NCBI RefSeq assembly: GCF_019343105.1
Contig: NZ_CP073764.1
Coordinates: forward strand, 3,088,001 to 3,152,000
DNA length: 64,000 nucleotides
From: Methylovirgula sp. HY1
GTDB taxonomy: Bacteria > Pseudomonadota > Alphaproteobacteria > Rhizobiales > Beijerinckiaceae
Reading direction: 5' to 3'
Shown: piece by piece, positions 44,740-53,313 of the stretch
How positions within the stretch are numbered: the first letter of the stretch is position 1
Layout: every line of letters starts with the position of its first letter
Translations under genes and position numbers: made by a program
Notes under the pieces: generated by a model
The model's input: the letters and a program-made list of their open reading frames with translations, nothing else
What the model was told of the DNA's origin: nothing
Databases searched by the model: none

Positions 44740-45875
44740 ACGCGCCTCAAACTCTGTCGGAAGCCACGACGAAACGTATCGCCGCGCCGGTCGGTCTGCT
44801 GGCCGAGCTCACTTATCGATGCCCACTCGCTTGCCCGTATTGCTCCAATCCTTTGGAGATCGAGGCACGCGAGAGCGAACTCGATACGCAGAGCTGGCAG
44901 CGGGTGTTTTCCGAGGCCGCGGACATTGGCATCCTGCATGCGCATCTTTCCGGCGGCGAGCCGGTGTCGCGGCGCGATCTCCCCGAGATCGTCGGGCATT
45001 GCGCCAAGGTCGGCCTTTATACGAATCTCATTACCTCGGGCGTCGGTCTCACCCGCGATTCGCTACGGCGTTTGGCCGATCTCGGCCTCGATCATGTTCA
45101 GCTCTCGATCCAGGATGTCGACGCTGTTTCGGCGGATCATATCGCCGGCTATAAGGGTGGTTTCGCGCGCAAGATGGACGTGGCGAAATGGGTGCGAGAG
45201 GCGGATCTGCCGCTGACGATCAATGCGGTGATCCACCGTGCCAATATCGAGCGTGCGGGGCGCATGGTCGAATTCGCGGTCGAACTCGGCGCGCGGCGGG
45301 TCGAGATCGCACATACGCAATATTATGCCTGGGCGCTCGTCAATCGGAAAGCGCTGATGCCGTCGCGGGCGCAGACCGAAAAGGCGGTAGCGGAAGTCGA
45401 GGCGCTGCGCGAAGTTTACGCCGGCAAGATCGTGATCGATCATGTGATCCCGGATTATTATGCAAACTACCCGAAGGCTTGCATGGGCGGCTGGGCGAAG
45501 CGCACGCTGAATGTCACGCCCTGGGGCAAAGCCCTGCCCTGCCATGCGGCGGAAACCATCCGCAATCTCGAATTCTGGTCGGTGACCGACCATTCGCTCG
45601 CCGACATCTGGTGGAATTCGCCGGCCTTCAATGCCTTCCGGGGCACCGATTGGATGCCGGAGCCTTGCCGCTCCTGCGAGCGCAAGGAAATCGATTATGG
45701 CGGCTGCCGGTGCCAAGCGCTGGCGTTGACCGGCGATGCCCGCAATGCCGATCCGATCTGCCATCGCTCGCCGGATCACGACAAGGTGGAGGCGATCGCC
45801 GCGACTTTCGACGGGACCGAGACCGAAATTCCCGATTATGTCTATCGCCGCTACAAAGCGGCGGCGGTGAAATAA
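44736..45875 (+). CDS. pqqE: PqqA peptide cyclase PqqE
   Basis: The 379-aa radical SAM-SPASM enzyme crosslinks Glu16 and Tyr20 of PqqA. The radical SAM cluster motif is [17 protein letters not shown] follows, and the SPASM cysteines are in [37 protein letters not shown] and DPICHRS. It closes the pqq operon; no pqqF peptidase gene is adjacent. A strong terminator follows at 45958. Confidence 0.96.
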   Translation: MNAPQTLSEATTKRIAAPVGLLAELTYRCPLACPYCSNPLEIEARESELDTQSWQRVFSEAADIGILHAHLSGGEPVSRRDLPEIVGHCAKVGLYTNLITSGVGLTRDSLRRLADLGLDHVQLSIQDVDAVSADHIAGYKGGFARKMDVAKWVREADLPLTINAVIHRANIERAGRMVEFAVELGARRVEIAHTQYYAWALVNRKALMPSRAQTEKAVAEVEALREVYAGKIVIDHVIPDYYANYPKACMGGWAKRTLNVTPWGKALPCHAAETIRNLEFWSVTDHSLADIWWNSPAFNAFRGTDWMPEPCRSCERKEIDYGGCRCQALALTGDARNADPICHRSPDHDKVEAIAATFDGTETEIPDYVYRRYKAAAVK

Positions 45876-45957
45876 GACTCCGGTTGGGCTGAAGGTCGCG
45901 ATTGCTCGGCGGCGGGATCCGGTTTATCAGGCCAATGATTTTCAAAGAGGTCTCTCG

Positions 45958-45992
45958 ACCGGCGTCGTCCTTGTGACGGCGCCGGTTTTTTT
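45958..45992 (+). terminator. Terminator of the pqq operon
   Basis: ACCGGCGTCGTC and GACGGCGCCGGT pair as a 12-bp stem with one G-U, followed by a run of seven T, about 80 bases after pqqE. Confidence 0.9.
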
Positions 45993-46039
45993 GCCATTTT
46001 GGCCCGTCGGCGTATTCGGCCGGCTCATGATGATTTTGG

Positions 46040-46096
46040 GTTGAAACGATCCAAATCATGATTGCGACATAGATCTATCCGATGTCTCATTGCGAA
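46040..46096. repeat. Composite repeat remnant, copy E
   Basis: CGATCCAAATCATGATTGCGACATAGATCTATCCGATGTCTCATT is a degraded form of the AAATCAATAAGC...GACATCGGATATATCCGATGTCTCATT unit. It precedes the SDR gene. Confidence 0.55.
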
Positions 46097-46111
46097 TTGT
46101 CGGAGATCATC

Positions 46112-46957
46112 ATGCAGGGCAAGACCATTGTCGTCACGGGCGGCACGTCGGGCATAGGAGAAGTGGCGGCGCTCGCTCTTGCCGGCATGGGGGCACGGAT
46201 CGTCCTCGTCGCGCGTAATAAGGGGCGCGGCGAGGCCACTCTGGCGCGGCTCGAACAGCAGGCGCCGGGCGTCGGGCATCGGCTCCATTATGCCGATCTC
46301 GCGCAGCTTGCGGAGATGAAGCGCGTCGCCGTCGAAATCGCCGCTGCCGAACCGCGCATCGATATATTGATCAACAATGCGGGCGCGATGTTCGCCAATC
46401 GTGAAGTGACCAAGGACGGGTTCGAAAAGACCTTCGCCACGGATCATCTGTCCTATTTCGTTTTGACCGCGGGTTTACGCGAACGCCTGCTGGCTGCTGG
46501 GTCGGCGCGCATCATCAATACGTCCTCGCATGCGCACAAGACGGCGCAATTCGATATCAACGATCTACAATCGACAAAGAACTATACGAGCTTCCTGGCC
46601 TATGGCCGCGCCAAGCTGGCAAATATATTGTTTACGCGGGAACTGGCGCGCCGCACCGCCGGCACAGGCGTGACCGTCAATTGCCTGCACCCTGGCTTTG
46701 TGGCGACACGCTTCGGCGATGAGGCCGGCGGTTTGATCGGCCATGTCATCGGCCTCGCGAAAGTTCTCGCGATATCTCCAGAGGAAGGGGCGAAGACGCT
46801 CATTTATCTTGCGACCGCGCCTGAGGTCGCGACGAAGAGCGGCGAATATTTTTATAAGAGCCGGCGGACGGCGCCGGCACGGGCCGGACGCGACGACGCC
46901 ATGGCGCGCGCGCTATGGGAAAAGAGCGTCGCGCTCACCGGCGTCGATTGGGTTTAG
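46112..46957 (+). CDS. Short-chain dehydrogenase/reductase, retinol dehydrogenase-like
   Basis: The 281-aa protein has the classic TGGTSGIGEVAALAL cofactor motif, INNAGAMF, catalytic Ser (INTSSHAHK), and YGRAK (Tyr-x3-Lys). After the catalytic site it reads VNCLHPGFVATRFG. ATG 46112, behind GGAG, is preferred over 46082, whose ATG falls in a repeat remnant. This subgroup resembles eukaryotic retinol dehydrogenases and light-dependent protochlorophyllide reductase-like SDRs; the substrate cannot be told. Confidence 0.9.
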   Translation: MQGKTIVVTGGTSGIGEVAALALAGMGARIVLVARNKGRGEATLARLEQQAPGVGHRLHYADLAQLAEMKRVAVEIAAAEPRIDILINNAGAMFANREVTKDGFEKTFATDHLSYFVLTAGLRERLLAAGSARIINTSSHAHKTAQFDINDLQSTKNYTSFLAYGRAKLANILFTRELARRTAGTGVTVNCLHPGFVATRFGDEAGGLIGHVIGLAKVLAISPEEGAKTLIYLATAPEVATKSGEYFYKSRRTAPARAGRDDAMARALWEKSVALTGVDWV

Positions 46958-46979
46958 GCTGACGACGAATCCGCGTCGA

Positions 46980-48047
46980 TCAATAGACGGGCGGCAGGCG
47001 CAGCGACGTGCGGATCGGCCCGACATTGAGACGGCCACCATCGAAGCCGATCGGCAGATGCAGCGGTTGCGGCCCAGCCGCCGGCGTCGTGGGGCGACGA
47101 CCGCCGAGAAGACTCGACAGCAAGGATCCGGCCGTGATGAGCGCCGGATTGACGCCGAGGCGGCGCAATATTGGCTGAAAGCCGACGCATTGCGTGTCGA
47201 GTTGGCCCTGAAGCCGATGCGTAGCGTCGACCGTCAGCATCCCATTTGCGCTGAATTTCATGGCGCCGCGGGTCACAGTGAGCTTGGCCAGGTCGACGTG
47301 GCCCCCGACGGCTCGCCATCGATTCAAACTTTCGGCCGGCACGCGCCCCGGATCGACCCGCACCTGTGTAATATCGCCTTCGGCGGTTAAGTCGGTCGGC
47401 GAAACAGTGCCGAAATAGCTGTCCAGGGCAGGAGACGAAGCGCCGTCCAGGAAAATATTGAAATTATAGGCATGGTCCTGACGCCCGGCAGCGCGCGCGA
47501 AGGTTGCCGTCACGCGGGTCGCGTGGCCCTTGAGCGGGTTGAGCCCCTGTGCATGGCCTTGCAAGCTCAGCGTTTGGCCGGTGATCGAAATCGTCGCCAT
47601 GTTCTGCGGCAGGCCGGCAAGAAGAATGTCGAGCTGGTCCCAGCTCAGCGTGAGAGCGACCCGCTTGTCGTCGGAGATCACCGCGAAAGGCGAGGCGACG
47701 CGGACCCTCACATCATTGGGCCGTGTGAATTTCGCATTGGCGACAAAACCGCTGAGAGAGCCCGAATAATGCCGCCCGAAAATATTGCCGTCGAAATGTG
47801 GCTTGCTGCAGGTGATCTCGATGGTGAAGGGGAATCCGTTGATTTGCCGGTCCGGGCAGCTCCAGCTCCGATTGAAGGCTTTTTCCCGCGCGATCCAGGC
47901 ATCGAGGCTCGAAGCGCTTTGCCGAACGACGACGTACCAGACGACCGTCCAGACGAGCGCGACGAAAAGGACAAGGCCGACGATTAAAAGGAGCCAAGGC
48001 CGAAATGACAAAGGCTTACGCGGCATTTGTGCCACTCCGACCGACAT
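46980..48047 (-). CDS. DUF2125-family membrane-anchored protein
   Basis: About 355 aa from ATG 48047, with GGAGGA 6-7 bases upstream. An N-terminal anchor (LLLIVGLVLFVALVWTVVWYVVV) is followed by a large periplasmic domain with SWSCPDRQINGFPFTIEITC (paired Cys) and repeated beta-rich segments, typical of DUF2125. Such proteins are common in Hyphomicrobiales and unstudied. It converges on the SDR gene. Confidence 0.88.
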   Translation of the reverse strand: MSVGVAQMPRKPLSFRPWLLLIVGLVLFVALVWTVVWYVVVRQSASSLDAWIAREKAFNRSWSCPDRQINGFPFTIEITCSKPHFDGNIFGRHYSGSLSGFVANAKFTRPNDVRVRVASPFAVISDDKRVALTLSWDQLDILLAGLPQNMATISITGQTLSLQGHAQGLNPLKGHATRVTATFARAAGRQDHAYNFNIFLDGASSPALDSYFGTVSPTDLTAEGDITQVRVDPGRVPAESLNRWRAVGGHVDLAKLTVTRGAMKFSANGMLTVDATHRLQGQLDTQCVGFQPILRRLGVNPALITAGSLLSSLLGGRRPTTPAAGPQPLHLPIGFDGGRLNVGPIRTSLRLPPVY

Positions 48048-48238
48048 ATATGGTCCTCCGTGCCCGCTACACTGTCCTTTGCGTCCGTCCATCCCATGTC
48101 GGGATTGTGGCGGCCCGCGATGTTTCGAAATGATGGTCTGCCTATAGCCGATCTGTGGCATGGGGGACAGGCGCGAAATCGGGATGAAATATTGGCCCGA
48201 TCTTGTCGTGGCGAGATCCGCCTGCCTATCTTTCGGTT

Positions 48239-48420
48239 GGAGCGTTTTCCGATCGGGGGGACTCACCCGATCGAGAGGAAAACGCTCAAATCGATAAGCT
48301 GGAGCATGTTCTTATCAATGAGACATCGGATATATCCGAGTTCTAAAAAGTGAGACATCGGATATATCCGATGCCTAAATATCGGAAAAGTCATTCAACT
48401 TTTCCGGATCAGGCTCTAGG
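48239..48420 (+). repeat. Composite palindromic repeat, copy F (complete)
   Basis: The order is GAGCGTTTTCCGATCGGG...CCCGATCGAGAGGAAAACGC hairpin, AAATCGATAAGCTGGAGCATGTTC, TTATCAATGAGACATCGGATATATCCGAG, a second GAGACATCGGATATATCCGATG, and AAATATCGGAAAAGTCATTCAACTTTTCCGG...GGCTCTAG. It lies between the divergent DUF2125 and chaC genes and is the mirror orientation of copy C. Confidence 0.85.
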
Positions 48421-48508
48421 GTCGCAACAAGCTCATGATGTAGGGCAGATCTTTCCGATCTGCGGAAACTATGATCGCGCGCTTCCACCGGATCGAATCT
48501 CGGACAGA

Positions 48509-49081
48509 ATGATGCACGCACAGGGTCGCGACGCGGACCTCTGGGTCTTCGGCTATGGTTCTTTGATGTGGCGGCCGGGCTTCAGCTTTGCCGAACATCA
48601 AATCGCGACCGTGCGCGGCTATCATCGCGCACTCTGCGTCTATTCGCATGTCCATCGTGGGACGCCGGATAGGCCAGGCCTCGTTCTCGGTCTCGACAGC
48701 GGCGGTGCTTGCAAGGGGATGGCCTTTCGTGTGCCTGCGCCCATGGCTGAGGCCACAATTGCCTATCTGCGCCAGCGCGAACAGGTGACAAGCGTCTATC
48801 GCGAATTGCTTCTGCCGGTCCGGCTCGTGGACGGACGCCGCATGATCGCGCTTTGCTATGCGGTCGATCGGCACCATGCCCAATATGCCGGGCGGCTCGA
48901 CAAGGCAGATCTCGAACGCTTGGTGCGGCAGGGCCACGGCGTCTCCGGCGCCAATCCCGATTACATTTGCAACACCCATGCGCATCTTGCGCAACTCGGG
49001 ATTCGCGACACGGCCCTCGAATGGCTGGTCCAGCGATTCGCGGCGGAGGCTGCCGATCCGGAGCAAGCGTTGGCCGGATAA
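48509..49081 (+). CDS. chaC: ChaC-type gamma-glutamylcyclotransferase
   Basis: The 190-aa enzyme degrades glutathione to 5-oxoproline and Cys-Gly. DLWVFGYGSLMWRPGF is the substrate-loop signature, and YRELLLPVRL (catalytic Glu region) and GANPDYICNTHAHLAQLGI are conserved. The first 50 residues of the longer reading frame derive from the repeat and are discarded; start ATG 48509 or 48512. Confidence 0.92.
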   Translation: MMHAQGRDADLWVFGYGSLMWRPGFSFAEHQIATVRGYHRALCVYSHVHRGTPDRPGLVLGLDSGGACKGMAFRVPAPMAEATIAYLRQREQVTSVYRELLLPVRLVDGRRMIALCYAVDRHHAQYAGRLDKADLERLVRQGHGVSGANPDYICNTHAHLAQLGIRDTALEWLVQRFAAEAADPEQALAG

Positions 49082-49098
49082 ATCACGGCCATCCGGCT

Positions 49099-49653
49099 CT
49101 ACCGAACATCGGCCGCATCGCAGGTCTCGATATCCGTGGCGGCCGCATACCTCTGCCACGGCTCTACGGCGAGCAGGTGGATGTGCCACTCGATGGCGCC
49201 TTTCACCAGACCTTCTGCGACAAAGGCGCGGCGCGCAGCGGGATCCCCTGTCGCATCGCTGAGGAAGAGCGAGAGCCGCCGGCGGCGCCCGTCGGGCTCG
49301 CGCGCTACGGCTATGGCGATCGCGTCGATGAAATCCGGAAGGCCGAAATCGGGCGCCTCGGCGACTGTCGGGAAGACCGAGCACGTATAACGTCGCCCGG
49401 AGGCGCCGCGCCATGCGTGAAAATGCGAGGCGAGGGTTTCGCCGGCGAGACTTCGCAGCGGGGCATTGCTGCCTGCGGCCTGCGCGGTCTTTCTGTCTAA
49501 CCCGTTTTCCTGGGCCCGTGACGATGCCGGCTGCGTGCGGCCCGCGATCTTTCTATGGCTGAAAAGCAACGGCTGGAGCAAACGTGACACAAATCCGCTA
49601 CTGGACAGCCGCGCAGCCGCGCGCGCCCGTCCGGGCACTTCCGTGATCATCAT
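49099..49653 (-). CDS. Conserved hypothetical protein
   Basis: About 184 aa from ATG 49653. The second half (SLAGETLASHFHAWRGASGRRYTCSVFP, PDFIDAIAIAVARE, RRRLSLFLSD, GAIEWHIHLLA) looks like a folded domain with conserved aromatic residues, similar in flavour to small uncharacterised Hyphomicrobiales proteins. The first 60 residues are Arg/Ser-rich and may be linker. It lies 104 bases downstream of plsC on the same strand. Function unknown; coding status is favoured by the globular composition. Confidence 0.6.
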   Translation of the reverse strand: MMITEVPGRARAAARLSSSGFVSRLLQPLLFSHRKIAGRTQPASSRAQENGLDRKTAQAAGSNAPLRSLAGETLASHFHAWRGASGRRYTCSVFPTVAEAPDFGLPDFIDAIAIAVAREPDGRRRRLSLFLSDATGDPAARRAFVAEGLVKGAIEWHIHLLAVEPWQRYAAATDIETCDAADVR

Positions 49654-49757
49654 GATCGTCCTCGTCAGCCCTCCAGCATGGAGGTGATTCGACTGGAACA
49701 AAGTTCGAACGGATTTTTTCGCAGGTCAAGCCTCGGCTTGACGTCTCCGGTGGAAGC

Positions 49758-50525
49758 TCAGGCTGAAGTCGTCGGCTCCGCAAGCGTCGGGCAAGCCAGG
49801 GACGGATCTTTGGCGCAAGCCTCGGCGATCAGGCGCGCCGAGGCTGTTTCGATCCGCTCTTCCAGGACGCGCATAAAGGCCTGCTTGCCGAGCCCCGGCG
49901 CGATCGGGCTCAAGAATTCGATGACCGCGGTGCCCGGATGGCGGCGAAACGACCGGCGGGCCCAGAATAGACCGGAATTCAGCGCCACGGGCACGCAGAC
50001 CACTCCCGTGTCCGCCTGGACATGGGCGACGCCCGCCTTGTAGCTCGGCGGCGCGAAAGCTGGCCTGCGGGTGCCTTCCGGAAACAGCACGAGCCGGCGG
50101 TTCTCCGCAAAAATGGCACGCGCGCCCTTGATGACCTGGACCAAGGCACGGCCGCGCTTGGCGCGGTCGATCGCGATCTGTTCCGTGCCCCAGAGATACC
50201 AGCCAAACAGCGGCACGAGCATCAACTCGCGCTTCAGAACGAAGGTGAAATCCTGCACGGCGACGAGCAGCGCGAAAGTCTCAAGCATGGACTGGTGCTT
50301 CGGCGCGATGAGGACAGGCCCCGGCGGTAAATTCTCGAGGCCGCGGAATTCCACTTTCAAATGGCAGACGCGCTCGAGCAGGACGAGCGACAGCCACGCC
50401 CAAAGCCGCGTCCAGCTCTGCGTCACGCGCCGCGGCATGAAGAGAACCGGCAGCCCGATGATCATCAGCACGATCAGGAGCAAGTAGAAGCAGATATTGA
50501 AGATGAGCGATCGCAATAAGATCAT
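49758..50525 (-). CDS. plsC: 1-acyl-sn-glycerol-3-phosphate acyltransferase
   Basis: The 255-aa membrane protein has an N-terminal helix (SLIFNICFYLLLIVLMIIGLPVLF) and acyltransferase blocks: APKHQSMLETFAL (the HX4E variant of HX4D), WYLWGTEQIAIDR, and VLFPEGTRRP. It makes phosphatidic acid. ATG 50525 gives the standard N-terminus. It is third in a minus-strand run after the decarboxylase and the phosphopantetheinyl transferase. Confidence 0.9.
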   Translation of the reverse strand: MILLRSLIFNICFYLLLIVLMIIGLPVLFMPRRVTQSWTRLWAWLSLVLLERVCHLKVEFRGLENLPPGPVLIAPKHQSMLETFALLVAVQDFTFVLKRELMLVPLFGWYLWGTEQIAIDRAKRGRALVQVIKGARAIFAENRRLVLFPEGTRRPAFAPPSYKAGVAHVQADTGVVCVPVALNSGLFWARRSFRRHPGTAVIEFLSPIAPGLGKQAFMRVLEERIETASARLIAEACAKDPSLACPTLAEPTTSA

Positions 50526-50637
50526 GGCGAAGAGGTAATTTCTGTCTTGGCTCGAGCCCGCGGCGTGGGGCGGGAGATTTAGAACATGTTGGTGTGAAGT
50601 GGAATTGACCCGATCGGACGCCGAGAGGCGCGCCGCT

Positions 50638-51330
50638 TCATAGCATGACACAGGCGGCGACGACCGTCTTTCCGCCGAATGTTTCCCTTCTGGACTCACA
50701 GGTGGCCGGGACGACCGGCCGGCCGCGATCGTAGAGCCGAATTTGCGCCTTTTCGCGCCTGACCTCGATCTCGGCCGGCTCCCGCGTGAGGCCCGTCCGT
50801 AAGGCCTTCAAATAGGCCTCCTTGAGCGTCCAGATTTCGAGAAAGGCCCTGTGCTGCGCAACCGCGTCCATAGGCGCAAGATGTTGAGCTTCCGCGTCAT
50901 GCAGCACGGCGGTGGGAATCGCCTCCGGCGGCCCGAGAAGCTCTAGATCCACGCCGATTGGCCGCGGCGCGATTGCGAGAACCGCCAAAGCGCCGCGCCG
51001 CGCGATGGACACAAACAACTCCGGTCCGTTCGTGGCTGATCCGAGACACGGCGCGCCGGCTGCATCCACGGCAATGGTCACCGCCTCGGCGGCGCAGCCT
51101 AATCTACGCGCAACGAGCTGGCGCATGAGTGCCCGCCGCGCCAAAAAATAGCCGCGCCGCGCATCGCGATAGGCGGAAGCGCGCGCAAGATCCTCCGGCT
51201 TCGGCGGCAGCGATGTCAAGCCGCGAAGCGCCGGATCGTCGACATCGGCGAGCAGCACCAAAGCTCGCGGCGCTCGCGCCGCCGCTGAAAAGTCGCGGGT
51301 CCAGAAAATCGTCTCGCTCGCAACAGGCAT
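50638..51330 (-). CDS. Sfp-type 4'-phosphopantetheinyl transferase
   Basis: The 230-aa enzyme has the magnesium motif PIGVDLELLG and the catalytic WTLKEAYLKALRTGL of the Sfp family, in addition to GLTSLPPKPEDLARASAYRDARRGYFLARRALMRQLV at the N-terminus. It transfers the CoA arm to carrier proteins. No NRPS or PKS is in view, so the target may be a carrier protein elsewhere. It starts 28 bases after the decarboxylase stop, implying one transcript. Confidence 0.88.
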   Translation of the reverse strand: MPVASETIFWTRDFSAAARAPRALVLLADVDDPALRGLTSLPPKPEDLARASAYRDARRGYFLARRALMRQLVARRLGCAAEAVTIAVDAAGAPCLGSATNGPELFVSIARRGALAVLAIAPRPIGVDLELLGPPEAIPTAVLHDAEAQHLAPMDAVAQHRAFLEIWTLKEAYLKALRTGLTREPAEIEVRREKAQIRLYDRGRPVVPATCESRRETFGGKTVVAACVML

Positions 51331-51358
51331 TGGCGAAAATCCAGCGCCTTTCACGCAA

Positions 51359-52831
51359 TCATCTTGCGCCGCGCAGCCGCGCTGCACTCTCAGCCGCGGC
51401 GGCGATGAAGACATCCATGTCGCTTGCGCGCGTGCGGTGGTTGAGAATAGCCGCACGGATCACCGGTCTGCCATCGAGAATTGTCAGCGATGGCGCGGCG
51501 ATCCCTTGCTCATGCAGATCCATGACGATGGCGCGGTTGAGCGTGTCCGTATCGAAGCCCCTAGCGCCGAAGCAGACGATGTTGAGTTTTACGGGCGCAC
51601 GAAGTTCGAAGTCAGGCGAGGCTTCGATCAGGTCTGCGAGATGCTTTGCGATCGTGCATGTCGCGGCGATCGTCGCGCCGAGCTTTTCCGCGCCAAAGGC
51701 TTGAAAGGTGAACCAGGTCTTCAGCGCGCGAAAGCTGCGCGACAGATCGGGGCCGAGATCGCAAGGCCAGATCTCGCCCGCCGCGAGGCCGCGTGGCGCG
51801 CGCGCGAGATAGGCGCCGGAACTGCCGAAGGCGCGCTGATGCGCCTGTGGATCGCGACAGAGAAAGAAGCCGGCGTCATAGGGCACATGCAGCCATTTGT
51901 GGAAATCGAGCGCAATCGAATCCGCGCGTTCCATGCCCTTCACCAAATGTCGCAATGTGGGCGAGAGCGCGCAAAGCGCGCCAAAGGCGCCGTCGATATG
52001 GAACCACAAATCCTCATCGGCACAAAGATCGGCGAGCACGTCGAAAGCATCGAAGGCGCCCGTATTCACCGTGCCGGCCGTGCCGATGACCATGGCGGGC
52101 ATGAATCCCTCGGCGCGGTCGCGGGCGATTGCGTCGCGTAACGCCTCGATGCGGATCGCGCCTTCCGCATCGACGGGAAGCCGGCGCAGGAAAGCGGCGC
52201 CTATGCCGGCAAGATCGAAGGCCTTGTCGACACAGCCATGCGCCTCTTGCGAGGCATAGCCGGTGAGCTGACGCCCCGTGGCGCAGAGGCCTTGGCTGCG
52301 GATTTTTTCGCCGAGCGCATCGGCGCGCGCAACGAGCGCGGCGACGAGATTGGCCATCGACGTGCCGGTGACGAAGACGCCGGAGGCATCCTGCGGAAAC
52401 CCGAAGATCTCGGCGAGCCAGAGCGTGATCTGCCGTTCGACATCGAGCGCGATATGGTTGCGGCCGCCGCAATTGGCATTGAGGCCCGCAGCAAGCATCT
52501 CCGCGACCATGCCGACGGGTGTGCCGGCGCCCTGCACCCAGCCCATGAAGAGCGGATGCGTATTGCCCGAGCCATAGGGCAGGATCGACGTCGCGAATGT
52601 ATCGATCAGGGTGCCGAAATCCTGGCCCTGCCGCGGCAGCGGCGCCTGAAAGCGCGCTTGCACGTCGGCTGGCGCCTGCCGCCAGACCTGTTGCGTCCGC
52701 AAGCCGCGCAGATGATCGAGCATGAGATCGAGCGCCCGATGCGCCTCGAGGCTGAAAGCCTCCCAATCCGCGGGGTCGAGATCGGGGGCAGGCGGGGTTT
52801 CGGCATCCATGCGATCGGAAGGCGCGCTCAA
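51359..52831 (-). CDS. Group II PLP-dependent amino acid decarboxylase
   Basis: The 490-aa enzyme has the PLP lysine in DSIALDFHKWLHVPYDAG, the His that stacks on PLP in SQEAHGC, and WFHIDGAFGALC. The N-terminal LDLMLDHLRGLRTQQVWRQ matches the aromatic-L-amino-acid and glutamate decarboxylase family. The substrate is not clear; aromatic amino acids, glutamate, diaminobutyrate or aspartate are all possible. It leads the run with a phosphopantetheinyl transferase and PlsC. Confidence 0.9.
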   Translation of the reverse strand: MSAPSDRMDAETPPAPDLDPADWEAFSLEAHRALDLMLDHLRGLRTQQVWRQAPADVQARFQAPLPRQGQDFGTLIDTFATSILPYGSGNTHPLFMGWVQGAGTPVGMVAEMLAAGLNANCGGRNHIALDVERQITLWLAEIFGFPQDASGVFVTGTSMANLVAALVARADALGEKIRSQGLCATGRQLTGYASQEAHGCVDKAFDLAGIGAAFLRRLPVDAEGAIRIEALRDAIARDRAEGFMPAMVIGTAGTVNTGAFDAFDVLADLCADEDLWFHIDGAFGALCALSPTLRHLVKGMERADSIALDFHKWLHVPYDAGFFLCRDPQAHQRAFGSSGAYLARAPRGLAAGEIWPCDLGPDLSRSFRALKTWFTFQAFGAEKLGATIAATCTIAKHLADLIEASPDFELRAPVKLNIVCFGARGFDTDTLNRAIVMDLHEQGIAAPSLTILDGRPVIRAAILNHRTRASDMDVFIAAAAESAARLRGAR

Positions 52832-53313
52832 TAATCAGCACCCTGAGAGGAAAGATGCGGCGGGGTCCGATGTTTTGCCCTGGGTGTCAAGGAAATTCGG
52901 GGAGGGGGAAGGGTGCAGCCCTCCGACCAGCGCCCTCATCCTGAGGAGCGTTTTCACCGTTTGCCCTGTTACCGAGGCAACTTATCTTGACGTTTGTGCC
53001 TTCACTGGACATTTGGCCTTGCAGCGGGCGTGGCATAAAGGGACGAAGAGCCGAATGGCAGTTTCAGGCGATAAGCGAACGCAGACGCCCGGCAGGCATA
53101 ATTTACCGGCAGGCATAATTTAATAGCACACCTCGATCTGAAGCAGGTTTTTTGCGCGTAATCAAACGGTCTTTGAATGAGGCTGATAGCTTGCGCGGAA
53201 CGTCCGCCAAGCCGCTCCCGGAAGAATATATTGGTTTTACGCGTCCGGTCGCCGGGCGGTCGCCGTCAATCTGACTGCGTAATGACAGCAGTAAAGATGT
53301 ATAAGGGACTGCG
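52832..53313. other. 482-base intergenic region upstream of the radical SAM gene
   Basis: No gene is supported. It holds a perfect tandem direct repeat, CCGGCAGGCATAATTTA twice in a row (53089-53105 and 53106-53122). The region otherwise should contain the divergent promoters of the decarboxylase and the radical SAM gene; no clear box stands out. AGGGA precedes the radical SAM ATG by 7 bases. Confidence 0.5.

Noticed and set aside
48350-48508. Extended N-terminus of ChaC
   Set aside because: These codons fall partly in the palindromic repeat and lack a ribosome site; homologues start near residue 54 of that frame.
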